DNA from: an uncultured Clostridia bacterium
Lineage (GTDB): Bacteria > Bacillota > Clostridia > Lachnospirales > Anaerotignaceae
DNA length: 64,000 nucleotides
Assembly (NCBI GenBank): GCA_944378105.1
Contig: CALWGC010000024.1
Coordinates: forward strand, 21,026 to 85,025
Direction: 5' to 3'
Part shown: positions 22,216-32,595 of the stretch, in pieces
How positions within the stretch are numbered: the first letter of the stretch is position 1
Layout of the letters: every line of letters starts with the position of its first letter
The notes under the pieces: generated by a model
What the model was told of the DNA's origin: nothing
Databases searched by the model: none
What the model saw: only the letters and a program-made list of their open reading frames with translations
Program-made: the position numbers and the translations under genes

Positions 22216-22528
22216 GGTTTCCCACAACCTTTCCAATCACAGCCTGCACGGCTTGTTGTTTTTTTTGTGCAGCCTGTTCTGCCACTTGCGCACATGTTTT
22301 TTGTGCGGCCATTTTTATGGATTCAATGTCGCCCCTGGTGCTTTCCACCGCTTGTTGCACTTGATTTTGCCCCTGTTGCTTTGCCTCCTCCCTGGCTTTT
22401 GCCAGCAACTGATCTGCTTGTTTCTTTGCGGCTTCCTTTTCTTGTTCGGCCTTTGAGAATGCCTCCGCTTTTCTTGTTTCCGCCTCTTTTTCTGCTTCCA
22501 CGATACTTTGGATAACTTCAAACGCCAT
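22202..22528 (-). CDS. ntpF: V-type ATP synthase peripheral-stalk subunit (NtpF, G/H type)
   Basis: 108 aa, almost entirely predicted coiled coil (VEAEKEAETRKAEAFSKAEQ, AKKQADQLLAKAREEAKQQ). It is the stator partner of NtpE and the first gene of the operon, in the same position as ntpF in the E. hirae order. ATG at 22528 has GAGG upstream. Its 3' end overlaps ntpI by 14 nt. Confidence 0.85.
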   Translation of the reverse strand: MAFEVIQSIVEAEKEAETRKAEAFSKAEQEKEAAKKQADQLLAKAREEAKQQGQNQVQQAVESTRGDIESIKMAAQKTCAQVAEQAAQKKQQAVQAVIGKVVGNHGKC

Positions 22529-22654
22529 CTGCCTCACCTCTCCTTCTGTGCAGCTAACCATACATTGGATGCCCTGGGACGCCACACTCACTTTGTTAAA
22601 AAATTGTTTTTTCTGTTTTTTGCCATTTGCCGAAAAAAAACTACAGCAAATCGC

Positions 22655-22682
22655 AATCTACAGTTAGAACACAGTTGTTCAA
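22655..22682 (-). promoter_or_regulatory. Candidate promoter of the V-ATPase operon
   Basis: On the minus strand TTGAAC (22682-22677) and TAGATT (22660-22655) are 16 nt apart, about 130 nt upstream of ntpF. The 475-bp gap 22529-23003 is AT-rich; apart from this and the ROK gene's ribosome site I see no gene or riboswitch in it. Confidence 0.45.
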
Positions 22683-23003
22683 ATGATACGATTTTTTTTC
22701 AATCCAATCGAAATCTTCGACAACTATGCTGTATCAATGATAAAGCAAACAAAAGTTTTTGTCAAGCGTTACCGCCAAGAAAGGAAATTTTCCATCCAAA
22801 ATTTGTTTATTTCGAGTTTAAATTTGTACATTCTTTCATAGTCGTTATTTTTTTCACTATTTTTTCTTTCTATTTGCCCTATTTTTCCTCTTCTTTTCTC
22901 TTTAAATACGGTAATCCTCCTCTGGATTCCTGCTTGCAAAGAAAAAAACTTTTGGGTATACTGATAAAAAAAGGGAACTGCCAAAAAAAGGAAGGTGGGT
23001 AAA

Positions 23004-24107
23004 ATGACGATTGCAAACCAAGCCATGATCCGAGAAATCAACCGCAGGACCGTATTAGAAACCGTCATTTTTCACCCGTCCATTTCCCGCGCCGCCCTCA
23101 CCGACCAAACCAACCTCACCGGCGGCACCATCACCGCCATCGTCCAACAGCTTTTGGACGAGCAGTTGTTGGAAGAGGTGGGCACAGTGGGCGGAGGAAA
23201 GGGACGGAGAAGGCTTTTGCTGCAATTAAAGGCCGATAGCGCCTGCTGCATTGCCGTCACCGTCGGAAAAGAGCAGTTTCGCCTGATGCTTTGCGATTTG
23301 GGTGGCACGCCGTTACAAAGGGCCCACTGCCCTGCCGTCTATGATTCCTTTTCGGCTTTTTTGGATACTTTGGTCTCCTTTGTGGACCCTTATTTGAATA
23401 CCGATTATCCCCTTGGCGTTGGGGCCGTTGTGCTGGCGGTAGAAGGCACCATCACCGAAGAGGAGCTATCCATCGGCGGCCTCTCCTGTAGCCGCCAAGC
23501 CTTGCGCACAAAGCTGCAAGACGCCTGGGGTACGCCGGTGTGGATGGAGCATGTTTCCAGGCTTTCTGCCTTGGGCGAAAACGCCTATGCCATGAAATGC
23601 CAAAACATGGCCTATCTTCATGCAGAAAACACCATGGGGCTGGGCCTCATTGTGGAAGGGAAACTGTTTTGTGGCCGCTATGGCCGCGCCTGTAACATCA
23701 GCCAGATGCGCCTTTGGCCGGATGGCCCTTTTTCCGAAACGGCTTCTGTCCCGGCCCTTTTGGCCAGATACGGCTTTTCCTCTTTTGCGTCCTTCCAAAC
23801 TGCCTTTCGGGAAGAAACGCCGCAGGCCATGGAAACGGCCCACGATTTTTTACAGTTTTACACCCTGCTACTGGAAAACATCTTTTTGCTCTATGATACC
23901 GAACGACTGGTGATCCATTGTCCTTTCACTTCCATGGGGGATTTATTGTTCTTGCAGCTGAAAAACCGCCTGGGGCCCTTCAAAAGCCGTCTCTACCGTT
24001 CTTTTTTGCAAGAAGATGCCCCCCTTTGCGGCGGCGCAGTTTTGGGTATCTGCCAATTTCTAAACATCCAAACCTTTGCCCCCTCCAAAGGCTATGGCGT
24101 TTTATAG
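23004..24107 (+). CDS. ROK-family transcriptional regulator
   Basis: 367 aa. A winged helix-turn-helix is at residues ~15-75 (FHPSISRAALTDQTNLTGGTITAIVQQLL), followed by a basic-glycine hinge (VGGGKGRRRLLL), then a ROK-type actin-like domain. The sugar-kinase signatures are poor: the usual DxGGT loop reads CDLGGTPL, and no clear zinc Cys cluster is seen, so it is probably a regulator without kinase activity. The sugar ligand is unknown. ATG at 23004 is chosen for the 8-nt spacing to GGAAGG. It is a single gene ending in a terminator shared with tsaD. Confidence 0.78.
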   Translation: MTIANQAMIREINRRTVLETVIFHPSISRAALTDQTNLTGGTITAIVQQLLDEQLLEEVGTVGGGKGRRRLLLQLKADSACCIAVTVGKEQFRLMLCDLGGTPLQRAHCPAVYDSFSAFLDTLVSFVDPYLNTDYPLGVGAVVLAVEGTITEEELSIGGLSCSRQALRTKLQDAWGTPVWMEHVSRLSALGENAYAMKCQNMAYLHAENTMGLGLIVEGKLFCGRYGRACNISQMRLWPDGPFSETASVPALLARYGFSSFASFQTAFREETPQAMETAHDFLQFYTLLLENIFLLYDTERLVIHCPFTSMGDLLFLQLKNRLGPFKSRLYRSFLQEDAPLCGGAVLGICQFLNIQTFAPSKGYGVL

Positions 24108-24120
24108 CACCGTTTCAAAC

Positions 24121-24161
24121 AAAAAACTCTGTATGTTTGATCCAAACATACAGAGTTTTTC
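24121..24161. terminator. Bidirectional terminator between the ROK gene and tsaD
   Basis: A perfect 18-bp stem (24122-24139 with 24143-24160) has an A-run and a T-run at its two ends, between converging genes. Confidence 0.9.
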
Positions 24162-25187
24162 TTATTTTTCGCCCAGCTGCAAATTGGGGTTGGCATTTAA
24201 ATCCAGCCCGTCTCTCCGTCCGGCACAATATTCATAATACCCAGCCGCACCAATCATGGCAGCGTTGTCGGTGCAAAAGATGGGGTTTGGCACCTGTAAA
24301 TGGAATCCGTTTTCCTCGCAGGCCTTCTGCATGGCTTGCCGCAAAGCGGAGTTGGAAGAAACTCCGCCGGCCATGGCCACGGCTTGGACCCCTTTTTCTT
24401 TGGCCGCCCGGATGGTCTTTGCCACCAATACTTCCACCACCGCCGCCTGGAAACTGGCCGCAACATCCACCTCACAAATTTCGTGACCTTGCATCTGTTC
24501 TTTGTTCAAATAATTTAACACCGCGCTTTTTAAGCCGCTGAAGCTAAAGTCATAGGTATCCTCTTCCAGATACACCCGGGGAAAGGCAATGGCTTCGGCG
24601 TTGCCTTCCTTGGCGGCCCGGTCAATTTTTGGCCCGCCCGGATACCCCATGCCAATGGCACGGGCCACTTTGTCATAAGCTTCTCCGGCGGCATCGTCTC
24701 TCGTCCGGCCCAAAATTTCATAGGTATGATAGTCTTTCACATATAAAATATGGGAATGGCCGCCGCTGACCACCAGCGCCACATAAGGCGGCTTAAAATC
24801 GTTTTCCAGATAATTGGCGCAAATATGCCCTTCGATATGGTGCACGCCAACCAAAGGCTTTTTGGCTGCATAAGCCAACGCCTTGGCCTCGGCCAGCCCC
24901 ACCAAAAGCGCCCCCACAAGACCTGGTCCATAGGTGACGGCAATGGCGTCTATCTCCTCCAATGTCTTTTTCGATTCCGCTAACGCCTCATCAATGACTT
25001 GGTCAATGGCTTCGATATGTTTGCGCGAGGCAATTTCCGGCACCACGCCGCCAAAGACCGTATGCAAAGCAATTTGGGAAGAAATGACATTGCTCAGCAC
25101 CCGCCTGCCATTGGCCACCACCGCCGCCGCCGTCTCATCGCAACTGCTTTCAATGGCCAAAATCAAAACTTCCTTCTCTTCCGCCAT
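24162..25187 (-). CDS. tsaD: tRNA N6-threonylcarbamoyladenosine transferase TsaD
   Basis: 341 aa. TsaD transfers threonylcarbamoyl onto A37 of ANN-decoding tRNAs. Motifs are [28 protein letters not shown] with the first metal His, [14 protein letters not shown] (metal HxxxH), [10 protein letters not shown], and [21 protein letters not shown] at the C-terminus. A GAGAGG site precedes the ATG. It is the last gene of a minus-strand cluster with the membrane protein and sigma/anti-sigma genes. Confidence 0.95.
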   Translation of the reverse strand: MAEEKEVLILAIESSCDETAAAVVANGRRVLSNVISSQIALHTVFGGVVPEIASRKHIEAIDQVIDEALAESKKTLEEIDAIAVTYGPGLVGALLVGLAEAKALAYAAKKPLVGVHHIEGHICANYLENDFKPPYVALVVSGGHSHILYVKDYHTYEILGRTRDDAAGEAYDKVARAIGMGYPGGPKIDRAAKEGNAEAIAFPRVYLEEDTYDFSFSGLKSAVLNYLNKEQMQGHEICEVDVAASFQAAVVEVLVAKTIRAAKEKGVQAVAMAGGVSSNSALRQAMQKACEENGFHLQVPNPIFCTDNAAMIGAAGYYEYCAGRRDGLDLNANPNLQLGEK

Positions 25188-25191
25188 AGGT

Positions 25192-25920
25192 TCATTCCTC
25201 TCTTAAGATAATTTTACGCATCCGTTTCCGATCAAAGGGCGCTTTCTTCTTTTGCCCCGTTTGACAAATGGTGCATTTGTTTTCCAGCAAAATGCCAAAA
25301 GCGCCCATGGAAAGCGCCGGGAAAACAAATAACAAAAACGTCACGCCCACCAAATGGACACTGACGCAAAACATCATCAACATGGCCCCAATCCAAAAAT
25401 TGTAACTGGAGCGGCGGTCGTTGCCCCGATACCATTGCTGCACCTGTTCGCCCAAATAAAGGGCCACCGGTATGGCGGCCACCACATCCGCAAGGCCAAA
25501 CAAAATCGCAAGCCCCAGCGCCACCGGCGCCCCAATGACGGAATAGGCAAACACCAAAATCAAAATCCACCGGGCAAAATAAATCAAAAGCCCCCGGCGC
25601 ATCACCCGCGCCGCATCGGTTTTGAACAGTTCTCCCATTTCCTCAAAAGGCTTTGGCGCCAATCGAAACACCAAAAAATCGAACACAGAAAAGAGCAACA
25701 AAAAAGAAAGGATCGTCACCGAAGGCGGCAAAGCGCAAAGCCATTGGATGGGCTTTTGCAAATGAAGTACCCCCAAAACAGCCCAAAAGTCTGTGGCAAT
25801 CATCCCCGCCAAAGACAGCATCACCTGGGACCGCAACACCACCCATTTGAGCAGTGTCAAAGCGCAAACAGCCAGTAACCCCATCCCACACATTTCTTTC
25901 CAGTTGAATTTCTTTTCCAT
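25192..25920 (-). CDS. Hypothetical polytopic membrane protein with C-terminal CxxC
   Basis: 242 aa with about six hydrophobic stretches ([60 protein letters not shown]). The cytoplasmic tail contains [11 protein letters not shown] and is rich in Arg and Lys. I do not recognise a family. It lies 4 nt before tsaD and 8 nt after the anti-sigma gene, so it is probably in the sigma operon and could be part of that envelope-stress response (inference). Confidence 0.65.
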   Translation of the reverse strand: MEKKFNWKEMCGMGLLAVCALTLLKWVVLRSQVMLSLAGMIATDFWAVLGVLHLQKPIQWLCALPPSVTILSFLLLFSVFDFLVFRLAPKPFEEMGELFKTDAARVMRRGLLIYFARWILILVFAYSVIGAPVALGLAILFGLADVVAAIPVALYLGEQVQQWYRGNDRRSSYNFWIGAMLMMFCVSVHLVGVTFLLFVFPALSMGAFGILLENKCTICQTGQKKKAPFDRKRMRKIILREE

Positions 25921-25928
25921 TTTTCACC

Positions 25929-26492
25929 TTACTTTCTGCGTAACCGCATCACCTGCACCACGCATAATCCAAGGATGGCCAACAACAGTGGCCCCGCCAA
26001 AGCCGTCAAAATGGCATCGGCCCGCATCAGCACTTGTTCTATCACCACCAGCAGCTCATTGCGCTGGCTATGCATCATCTGGGCCACCGGCAACAGAGCC
26101 TTGGCATACTGGCCCGTTGCTTCGTTGTTTGCCAAATACGTCAACACCTGCTCTTGGTTGGATACCAACCATGCACCAAGGCCAAATAACAGCGCAAAGG
26201 CGCCGCCAAACCAAAACTTCAGCCGGTCTTTTTTGCTGTAACGAACAGCCCTTTGGGGGGCAGGTATGGCCTGAATTTGCAGCATCACTGCCTCTTCCAG
26301 TCCTTCCGGCGCCACCACTTGTGGCAAAGCGGCAAAGGATTCCATCATTTGGTCATAGGCCAAAAAAGCCTCTTTGCATTGTTTGCATGTTTCCACATGG
26401 TCCGCCAACGCTTCGGCCTGGGCCTCTGTCAACGTCCCATCCATATAACGCATCATCCACTGTTCTGCTTTTTCACATGTCAACTTCTTCAC
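25929..26492 (-). CDS. Zinc-finger anti-sigma factor (RsiW-like)
   Basis: 187 aa. The N-terminal anti-sigma domain carries the ZAS motif (AEALADHVETCKQCKEAF, HxxxCxxC). One central transmembrane segment follows (FWFGGAFALLFGLGAWLV), with a second hydrophobic stretch near the C-terminus (GPLLLAILGLCVVQVM). It would hold the adjacent ECF sigma factor at the membrane and release it on proteolysis. The start is GTG at 26492; it overlaps the sigma gene by 20 nt, the usual coupling for such pairs. Confidence 0.85.
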   Translation of the reverse strand: MKKLTCEKAEQWMMRYMDGTLTEAQAEALADHVETCKQCKEAFLAYDQMMESFAALPQVVAPEGLEEAVMLQIQAIPAPQRAVRYSKKDRLKFWFGGAFALLFGLGAWLVSNQEQVLTYLANNEATGQYAKALLPVAQMMHSQRNELLVVIEQVLMRADAILTALAGPLLLAILGLCVVQVMRLRRK

Positions 26493-27045
26493 CTTCTTTT
26501 TTCTGCAACAGGCGATCTTTCAGCAGCTTTCTGCCGCGAAAAATGCGATTTTTCACCTTCGAGAGAGGAATTTGTAGTGCCGATGCAATTTCTTGATAAC
26601 TCATATCCTCCATATGGTAGAGCACAATGGGCAGTCGATACATTTCCGGCAAGGACGCAACGGCCTCTTCCAACTCGGCGCGCTTCTCCTTCTGGGCCAC
26701 CCATTCTTCCGGGTTGTCTTTGCCCGCCACTTCCACCACCATTTCGTCCATGCTCACCGCATCCAATCGTTTTTTTCTGCGAAAATCAATGACGGTATTG
26801 GTGGCAATGCGGATCACCCAGGTGGAGAATTGATAGGCCGGGCTATATTTATCTAAATTGCGATAAATCTTGATGAATACTTCCTGGGCCAGGTCATTGG
26901 CGTCCTCCGGTTGATTGACCATCCGCAGCACCACCGAATAGACCAGGTTTTTGTACCGGCGCACCAATTCCCCAAAGGCGTCCTGGTTGCCGTTACAACT
27001 CTCCTGCACCAGTTCCATATCTGTTTTTGTCTGCAACAACTTCAT
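26473..27045 (-). CDS. ECF (RpoE/SigW-type) RNA polymerase sigma factor
   Basis: 190 aa. Region 2 is FGELVRRYKNLVYSVVLRMV, DANDLAQEVFIKIYRNLDKY and FSTWVIRIATNTVIDFRRKK. Region 4 is LPEMYRLPIVLYHMEDMSYQ and EIASALQIPLSKVKNRIFRG. It is directly followed by, and overlaps, a zinc-type anti-sigma gene. ECF factors of this arrangement usually respond to cell-envelope stress. No clear self-regulated promoter (AAC-type -35) was found upstream by eye. Confidence 0.92.
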   Translation of the reverse strand: MKLLQTKTDMELVQESCNGNQDAFGELVRRYKNLVYSVVLRMVNQPEDANDLAQEVFIKIYRNLDKYSPAYQFSTWVIRIATNTVIDFRRKKRLDAVSMDEMVVEVAGKDNPEEWVAQKEKRAELEEAVASLPEMYRLPIVLYHMEDMSYQEIASALQIPLSKVKNRIFRGRKLLKDRLLQKKEGEEVDM

Positions 27046-27103
27046 TTCCTCACCATTTTCATATACGCCACGTTGCTTCTAAAAGTCTGTCAAGGTCAAC
27101 CTT

Positions 27104-28021
27104 TCAGCCTTCCTGGCAAAAAAGCAGGGTATCCATTTTTCCATCAAACCCCAGTTCTGTTGTGGAAAAAACGGCCTGGGCCGTATCCAAATACAGCTCC
27201 GGTTCCTTTAAGGCCGGACTAAAGTGGGTCAGCCAAAGCCGTTTGGCCTTTGCCTCCTTGGCCAACTGCGCCGCTTCCCGAAACAGCATGTGCTTGTTTT
27301 GCAGTGCCTTTGGCAGCTTTTCCTCTTCGCCATACATGCCTTCGCACACAAATAAATCGCTGTTCTGGGCAAAATGCGGCAGCTGCGGTGTGGGACGGCT
27401 ATCGGTGCAATACGTTAACTTCAAGCCCTTTCGTTCTTCTCCCAAGACCATCTCTTTGGTGTACGTCTTGCCGTTCACTTCCACCTCGTCGCCCCGCTGG
27501 AGTTTGGACCAATACTGTCTTGGTAAGCCCAGCGCCTTTGCCTTTTCCGCATCAAAACGCCCCTGTCTGCGTAAGGAAAACTGGTACGCCAAACAAGGCA
27601 CCGAATGTTCCACCGGTAAAAACGCCATCTCCAGCCCTGCCACCTGATATGAGTCGTTGTCCGGCTTTCCCAGCTCGTAAAACTCAATCAAAAACGGCAG
27701 CTCCTGGGCAATGCGCCTTAATCCATCCACCACATACATCAACCCCTTTGGTCCAAACAGGGCCAAAGGCTCCGTCCGCCCCGCATTGGCAATGGCCAAT
27801 AACATGCCCGGTAGCCCCGAAATATGGTCTGCATGATAATGGGTAAATAAAATGGCGTCAATATTTTTAAACCCCCAGCCCACATTTTTGAGGGAAACTT
27901 GGGTACCTTCGCCACAGTCCACCAGCACCAACCGGCCGTTGACCCGCAGCATCATAGAAGATAAAAACCGGTTGGGCATGGGCATCATGCCACCGGTTCC
28001 CAATAACACAACATCCAACAT
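27104..28021 (-). CDS. rnz: Ribonuclease Z
   Basis: 305 aa. This metallo-beta-lactamase-fold endonuclease matures tRNA 3' ends. Metal motifs are FTHYHADHISGLPG (HxHxDH), VEHSVPC, YCTDSRP with the bridging Asp, and LWLTHFSP with the last His. The N-terminus VVLLGTGGMMPMPNRFLSSM is typical of RNase Z. It is 6 nt downstream of the DMT transporter gene, so probably co-transcribed with it. Confidence 0.92.
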   Translation of the reverse strand: MLDVVLLGTGGMMPMPNRFLSSMMLRVNGRLVLVDCGEGTQVSLKNVGWGFKNIDAILFTHYHADHISGLPGMLLAIANAGRTEPLALFGPKGLMYVVDGLRRIAQELPFLIEFYELGKPDNDSYQVAGLEMAFLPVEHSVPCLAYQFSLRRQGRFDAEKAKALGLPRQYWSKLQRGDEVEVNGKTYTKEMVLGEERKGLKLTYCTDSRPTPQLPHFAQNSDLFVCEGMYGEEEKLPKALQNKHMLFREAAQLAKEAKAKRLWLTHFSPALKEPELYLDTAQAVFSTTELGFDGKMDTLLFCQEG

Positions 28022-28027
28022 ATCCGT

Positions 28028-28912
28028 TCATCCTTTCTGCTGGTGCGCCACAAAATTTTTGTGGAAAAACAGCACCACGCCGCAGAGTATGATCAAACCG
28101 CCCAATAACGTCTTGCCATCTGGCACCTCTTGGGCAAACACAAATCCAAACACCGCCGTAAAAAACGGCGTCACAAACATATAATTACTGACCGAAGCCG
28201 TATTTTTTGCCTTGGCAAAGGCCTTGGCCCAGGACAAATACGCCAAGGCACTGGCAAAAATGCCCAGCACCAACAAATTGATATACTGTCCTCGCGGTGC
28301 GCTTTGTAATTCCTCCACCGCCTGGGGCGCAAAAATCAACAACATGGCCGTTCCACAAAAAATGCTATAGGAAGAAATGGTCACGGCGTCATATTGTTTC
28401 GTCACCTTGCGCTGCAATAAATTATAAGTGCTTAAGGCCAGTGCGGCGCCCAACAACCAGAGGATGCCTTCGTTTAATTGGAATCCGCCGTCTTCCCAGG
28501 TCAAAACAATAATCCCGCAAAATTCAATCCCAATGGCCCCCCATTGATAAGGTGCCAATTTTTCTCCAAAGAAAATCCTGGCCAAAAACGCCGTCATCAC
28601 CGGCGCCGTTGCAATCACCACACTGCTTGTGGCGGCCGGCACCAACTGGGTGCCTCGGTTAAAGGTCAGCATATAAAGGAAAAATCCAGCCGCGCCGCAG
28701 GCGATAAACCAAGGAAAGTCCTGGGCCTTGGGCGGACGAATTTTACCAATCACCACCACAAACGCCAAAAAGATCGTCGCCACCACATACCGCAATAGCC
28801 CCAGTGGATACGGGGAAAAATGCACCATCGCCAACCGGGAAAACACATAGGCCAATGCCCAAAAAATCACCGTGATTAACGCATACGGATGATAGCTCTG
28901 CTTCCAGTTCAT
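28028..28912 (-). CDS. EamA/DMT-family transporter
   Basis: 294 aa with ten hydrophobic segments in two EamA repeats (ALITVIFWALAYVFSRLA; the second half starts near GILWLLGAALALSTYNLLQR). Members export or import small metabolites such as amino acids or nucleotide sugars; the substrate cannot be predicted here. The ATG at 28912 has AAAGGAG a few nucleotides upstream. Confidence 0.85.
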   Translation of the reverse strand: MNWKQSYHPYALITVIFWALAYVFSRLAMVHFSPYPLGLLRYVVATIFLAFVVVIGKIRPPKAQDFPWFIACGAAGFFLYMLTFNRGTQLVPAATSSVVIATAPVMTAFLARIFFGEKLAPYQWGAIGIEFCGIIVLTWEDGGFQLNEGILWLLGAALALSTYNLLQRKVTKQYDAVTISSYSIFCGTAMLLIFAPQAVEELQSAPRGQYINLLVLGIFASALAYLSWAKAFAKAKNTASVSNYMFVTPFFTAVFGFVFAQEVPDGKTLLGGLIILCGVVLFFHKNFVAHQQKG

Positions 28913-28978
28913 ACTCCGGCTCCTTTCTTCCTTCTTCTGCTCATTTTTTCATTATACAACAAAACCGTATCCTTGGAA

Positions 28979-29020
28979 ATAAAAAAACCCGATTTTCCTT
29001 GGAAAAGGAATCTCGGGTTT
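28979..29020 (-). terminator. Terminator of gdhA
   Basis: AAACCCGA (28985-28992) and TCGGGTTT (29013-29020) enclose an inner palindrome. On the minus strand a T-run follows. Confidence 0.75.
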
Positions 29021-29039
29021 TGTGCAAGGACGAAATTTT

Positions 29040-30386
<1,347 letters not shown>

Positions 30387-30416
30387 TTATATGTAGTTGA
30401 ATTTTAATTCCTCCTT

Positions 30417-30445
30417 ATTATACCCAGAAATCTCCTCCGTTACAA
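30417..30445 (-). promoter_or_regulatory. sigma-A promoter of gdhA
   Basis: On the minus strand TTGTAA (30445-30440) and TATAAT (30422-30417) are separated by exactly 17 nt, 45 nt before the start codon. Confidence 0.75.
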
Positions 30446-30605
30446 TAGTTTTTTCTTCATTTTAGCACATTTTTTATAAAAAAAAGCATTTTTCTCAATT
30501 TTCTTGCAGAAAATGTCGATTTTTTCGTTTTTTTCGTGCGTTTTTTCATCAGAAGGCGTATAATGATTACGAATATGCGAAACATTTTAAAGGAAAGGAT
30601 CTCCC

Positions 30606-31577
30606 ATGGACACACCTTATGTCAGTTTAAACCAATGGCTGCGCCAGCAATTTCAAACAAAAGTCATCAAATTAAGCCTCAACGCCAATTTGGGCTGCCC
30701 CAACCGCCAAAACGGAAAGAGCGGTTGTATTTTTTGCAGCGCCGGCGGCAGTGGCGACTTTGCCGGACCAAAAGAGGCCTCCATCACCGCCCAGCTGCAA
30801 CAGCAAAAAGCGCTTTTGGCCAAAAAATGGCCTTCTGCCCGCTATATTGCCTACTTCCAGGCCTATACCAATACCTTTGCCCCGGTGGATGTACTGCGCA
30901 GGCTTTATGAAGAAGCGTTATCCTTTGAAGGTGTGGTGGGGTTGGCCATTGCCACCCGTCCTGACTGTTTAGGAGAAGATGTTCTTACCTTATTAAAGGA
31001 GCTTTCCAAACGCACGTTTCTTTGGGTAGAGCTGGGGTTTCAAACCTCGAAGGAAAGCACGGCCCGCTCCATCATGCGTGGATATGACAATGCCGTCTAT
31101 GACCAGGCCGTCTCTGCCCTGGCCGCCTGCCAAATTCCGGTGGTGACCCATTTGATTTTTGGTCTCCCCGGCGAAACGACGGAGGACATGCTCTCTTCCG
31201 TGCGCTATGTCTGCCGCCGCCCCCTTTGGGGCATCAAATTACAGCTGCTGCATGTACTGCGCCAAACGCCGCTGGCCCAACAATATGAAACGGCGCCTTT
31301 TCCCCTTTTGGACCAAGAAACCTATCTGGATTTACTCTGCCGCGCCTTGCCGCTGATTCCGCCCCATGTGGTCATTCACCGACTGACGGGAGACGGTCCC
31401 AAAAAAGATTTGATCGGTCCTTTGTGGAGCGCCAACAAAAAAGCCGCCCTCAATGCCATGCAAAAGGCATTTGTAGACAAAAAAGTTCGTCAAGGTTCGG
31501 ACATTTTCGCCAAAGAATGTAAAAATTACTTTCCGACGGCTTTTCTCTCTTGTCGAAAGACAGGTTTTGATATATAA
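30606..31577 (+). CDS. TIGR01212-type radical SAM protein (YhcC-like)
   Basis: 323 aa. The cluster motif is spaced CPNRQNGKSGCIFC, the wide form used by the YhcC/TIGR01212 group, not plain CxxxCxxC. Downstream are YFQAYTNTFAP, GLAIATRPDCLGEDVL, LWVELGFQT and THLIFGLPGETTEDM, all of the ELP3-like radical SAM fold. The substrate of this group is not established; RNA modification has been suggested from the relation to Elp3. It precedes the DUF4364 gene by 46 nt on the same strand. Confidence 0.85.
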   Translation: MDTPYVSLNQWLRQQFQTKVIKLSLNANLGCPNRQNGKSGCIFCSAGGSGDFAGPKEASITAQLQQQKALLAKKWPSARYIAYFQAYTNTFAPVDVLRRLYEEALSFEGVVGLAIATRPDCLGEDVLTLLKELSKRTFLWVELGFQTSKESTARSIMRGYDNAVYDQAVSALAACQIPVVTHLIFGLPGETTEDMLSSVRYVCRRPLWGIKLQLLHVLRQTPLAQQYETAPFPLLDQETYLDLLCRALPLIPPHVVIHRLTGDGPKKDLIGPLWSANKKAALNAMQKAFVDKKVRQGSDIFAKECKNYFPTAFLSCRKTGFDI

Positions 31578-31623
31578 TGAATGTTGCTCTTTTCATCAGA
31601 ATCTTGCAAGGAGGAAACGACGT

Positions 31624-32172
31624 ATGTCAGACGATGGCACGCTGGCGGAAAATAAGTTAATTTTGTTATATCTGCTTCAAAAAATGAATATTGCGTTGTC
31701 CAACAACGATATTTGCCAGTTTGTCATGGAACAAAATGTGATGGACTATTTCCTGGCCCAAAGTTATTTAAGCCAGTTAGTCAATGCCCACTTTCTGGAT
31801 GAACTGACCGAAAACGGCACCACCCGCTATCAAGTGACACCAAGCGGACGGGAAGCCTTAGGTTTTTTTGAAAACCGCATCAGCCCTTGGCTGAAAAATG
31901 CGGCCAATGAATACATTGCCAACAACAAAAGCCGCATCAAATCGGAATACGAAACTTCTGCCAACTATTTTCCAGAAATCAACGGAGAATATTTGGTCAA
32001 ATGCGCCGTCTGCGCCTTGGATGGCACCCAGATTATGGAGGTGGATGTCACCGTCCCCACCAAAAAACAGGCGCAAATCATCTGCACCAACTGGAAACAA
32101 AATGTCAACCATATTGTTTCCGACATCTTTGCCAGCCTCATCGGCACCGGCAAAACCACACCCAAAGCCTGA
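31624..32172 (+). CDS. DUF4364 family protein (winged-helix-like)
   Basis: 182 aa. The N-terminal ~75 residues look like a winged helix (NKLILLYLLQKMNIALSNND, YLSQLVNAHFLDEL, TRYQVTPSGREAL), followed by an alpha/beta domain (NGEYLVKCAVCALDGTQIMEVDVTVP as separate strands). The build matches DUF4364, found widely in Clostridia. It is possibly a transcription factor; no function is known. The start follows AAGGAGG by 9 nt. A terminator follows immediately. Confidence 0.7.
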   Translation: MSDDGTLAENKLILLYLLQKMNIALSNNDICQFVMEQNVMDYFLAQSYLSQLVNAHFLDELTENGTTRYQVTPSGREALGFFENRISPWLKNAANEYIANNKSRIKSEYETSANYFPEINGEYLVKCAVCALDGTQIMEVDVTVPTKKQAQIICTNWKQNVNHIVSDIFASLIGTGKTTPKA

Positions 32173-32177
32173 CCCAA

Positions 32178-32208
32178 AACACCTTGTAAAAAACAAGGTG
32201 TTTTTTGA
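32178..32208 (+). terminator. Terminator of the DUF4364 gene
   Basis: AACACCTTGT (32178-32187) and ACAAGGTGTT (32193-32202) form a 10-bp stem followed by a T-run. Confidence 0.85.
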
Positions 32209-32235
32209 TCCAAAAAACTTCGGTACAGCTTTACC

Positions 32236-32282
32236 AAAAAAACAATGGCAGGGATCCCACAAAACAAAGGATTCCTGCCATT
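32236..32282 (-). terminator. Terminator of the small PspC-domain gene
   Basis: AATGGCAGG (32244-32252) pairs with CCTGCCATT (32274-32282). On the minus strand seven T follow within a few bases. Confidence 0.7.
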
Positions 32283-32334
32283 TTCTTTTTCCAACCGTTC
32301 TTTTTTTTGGAAAGCCGCTTTCCACAACACGCTG

Positions 32335-32514
32335 TTACACTTCCGAGGGCAAAACGGCCCACAATAAAAGATAAACCACCAAAACCGGCGTACGCAGCAG
32401 CAGCAAAAGCAACACCGCTATGATCCGTACCAACGACACATCCAGCCCAAACCGTTGGGCCAGGCCGCCACAGACACCGGCTATTTTTTTGTTTTTGGAT
32501 AAACAAAGACGCAT
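32335..32514 (-). CDS. Small PspC-domain membrane protein
   Basis: 59 aa, found by translating the gap. It starts MRLCLSKNKKIAGVCGGLAQ, the exact hallmark of PspC (K-x-IAGVCGGLA), then FGLDVSLVRIIAVLLL, a single transmembrane helix, and ends LLLWAVLPSEV, the usual PspC end (W-x-x-P-E). PspC domains are linked to phage-shock or envelope-stress signalling. A G-rich ribosome site lies ~10 nt upstream of ATG 32514, and a terminator follows the gene. Single-domain PspC proteins of this size are common in Firmicutes. Confidence 0.88.
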   Translation of the reverse strand: MRLCLSKNKKIAGVCGGLAQRFGLDVSLVRIIAVLLLLLLRTPVLVVYLLLWAVLPSEV

Positions 32515-32595
32515 GTTTCTGCCGCCCCTCTCTTTGTATTCGATTCTAAATACGAAAAACGGACGGCCTAGTCTGCCAAAAACCCAATTTCTTTT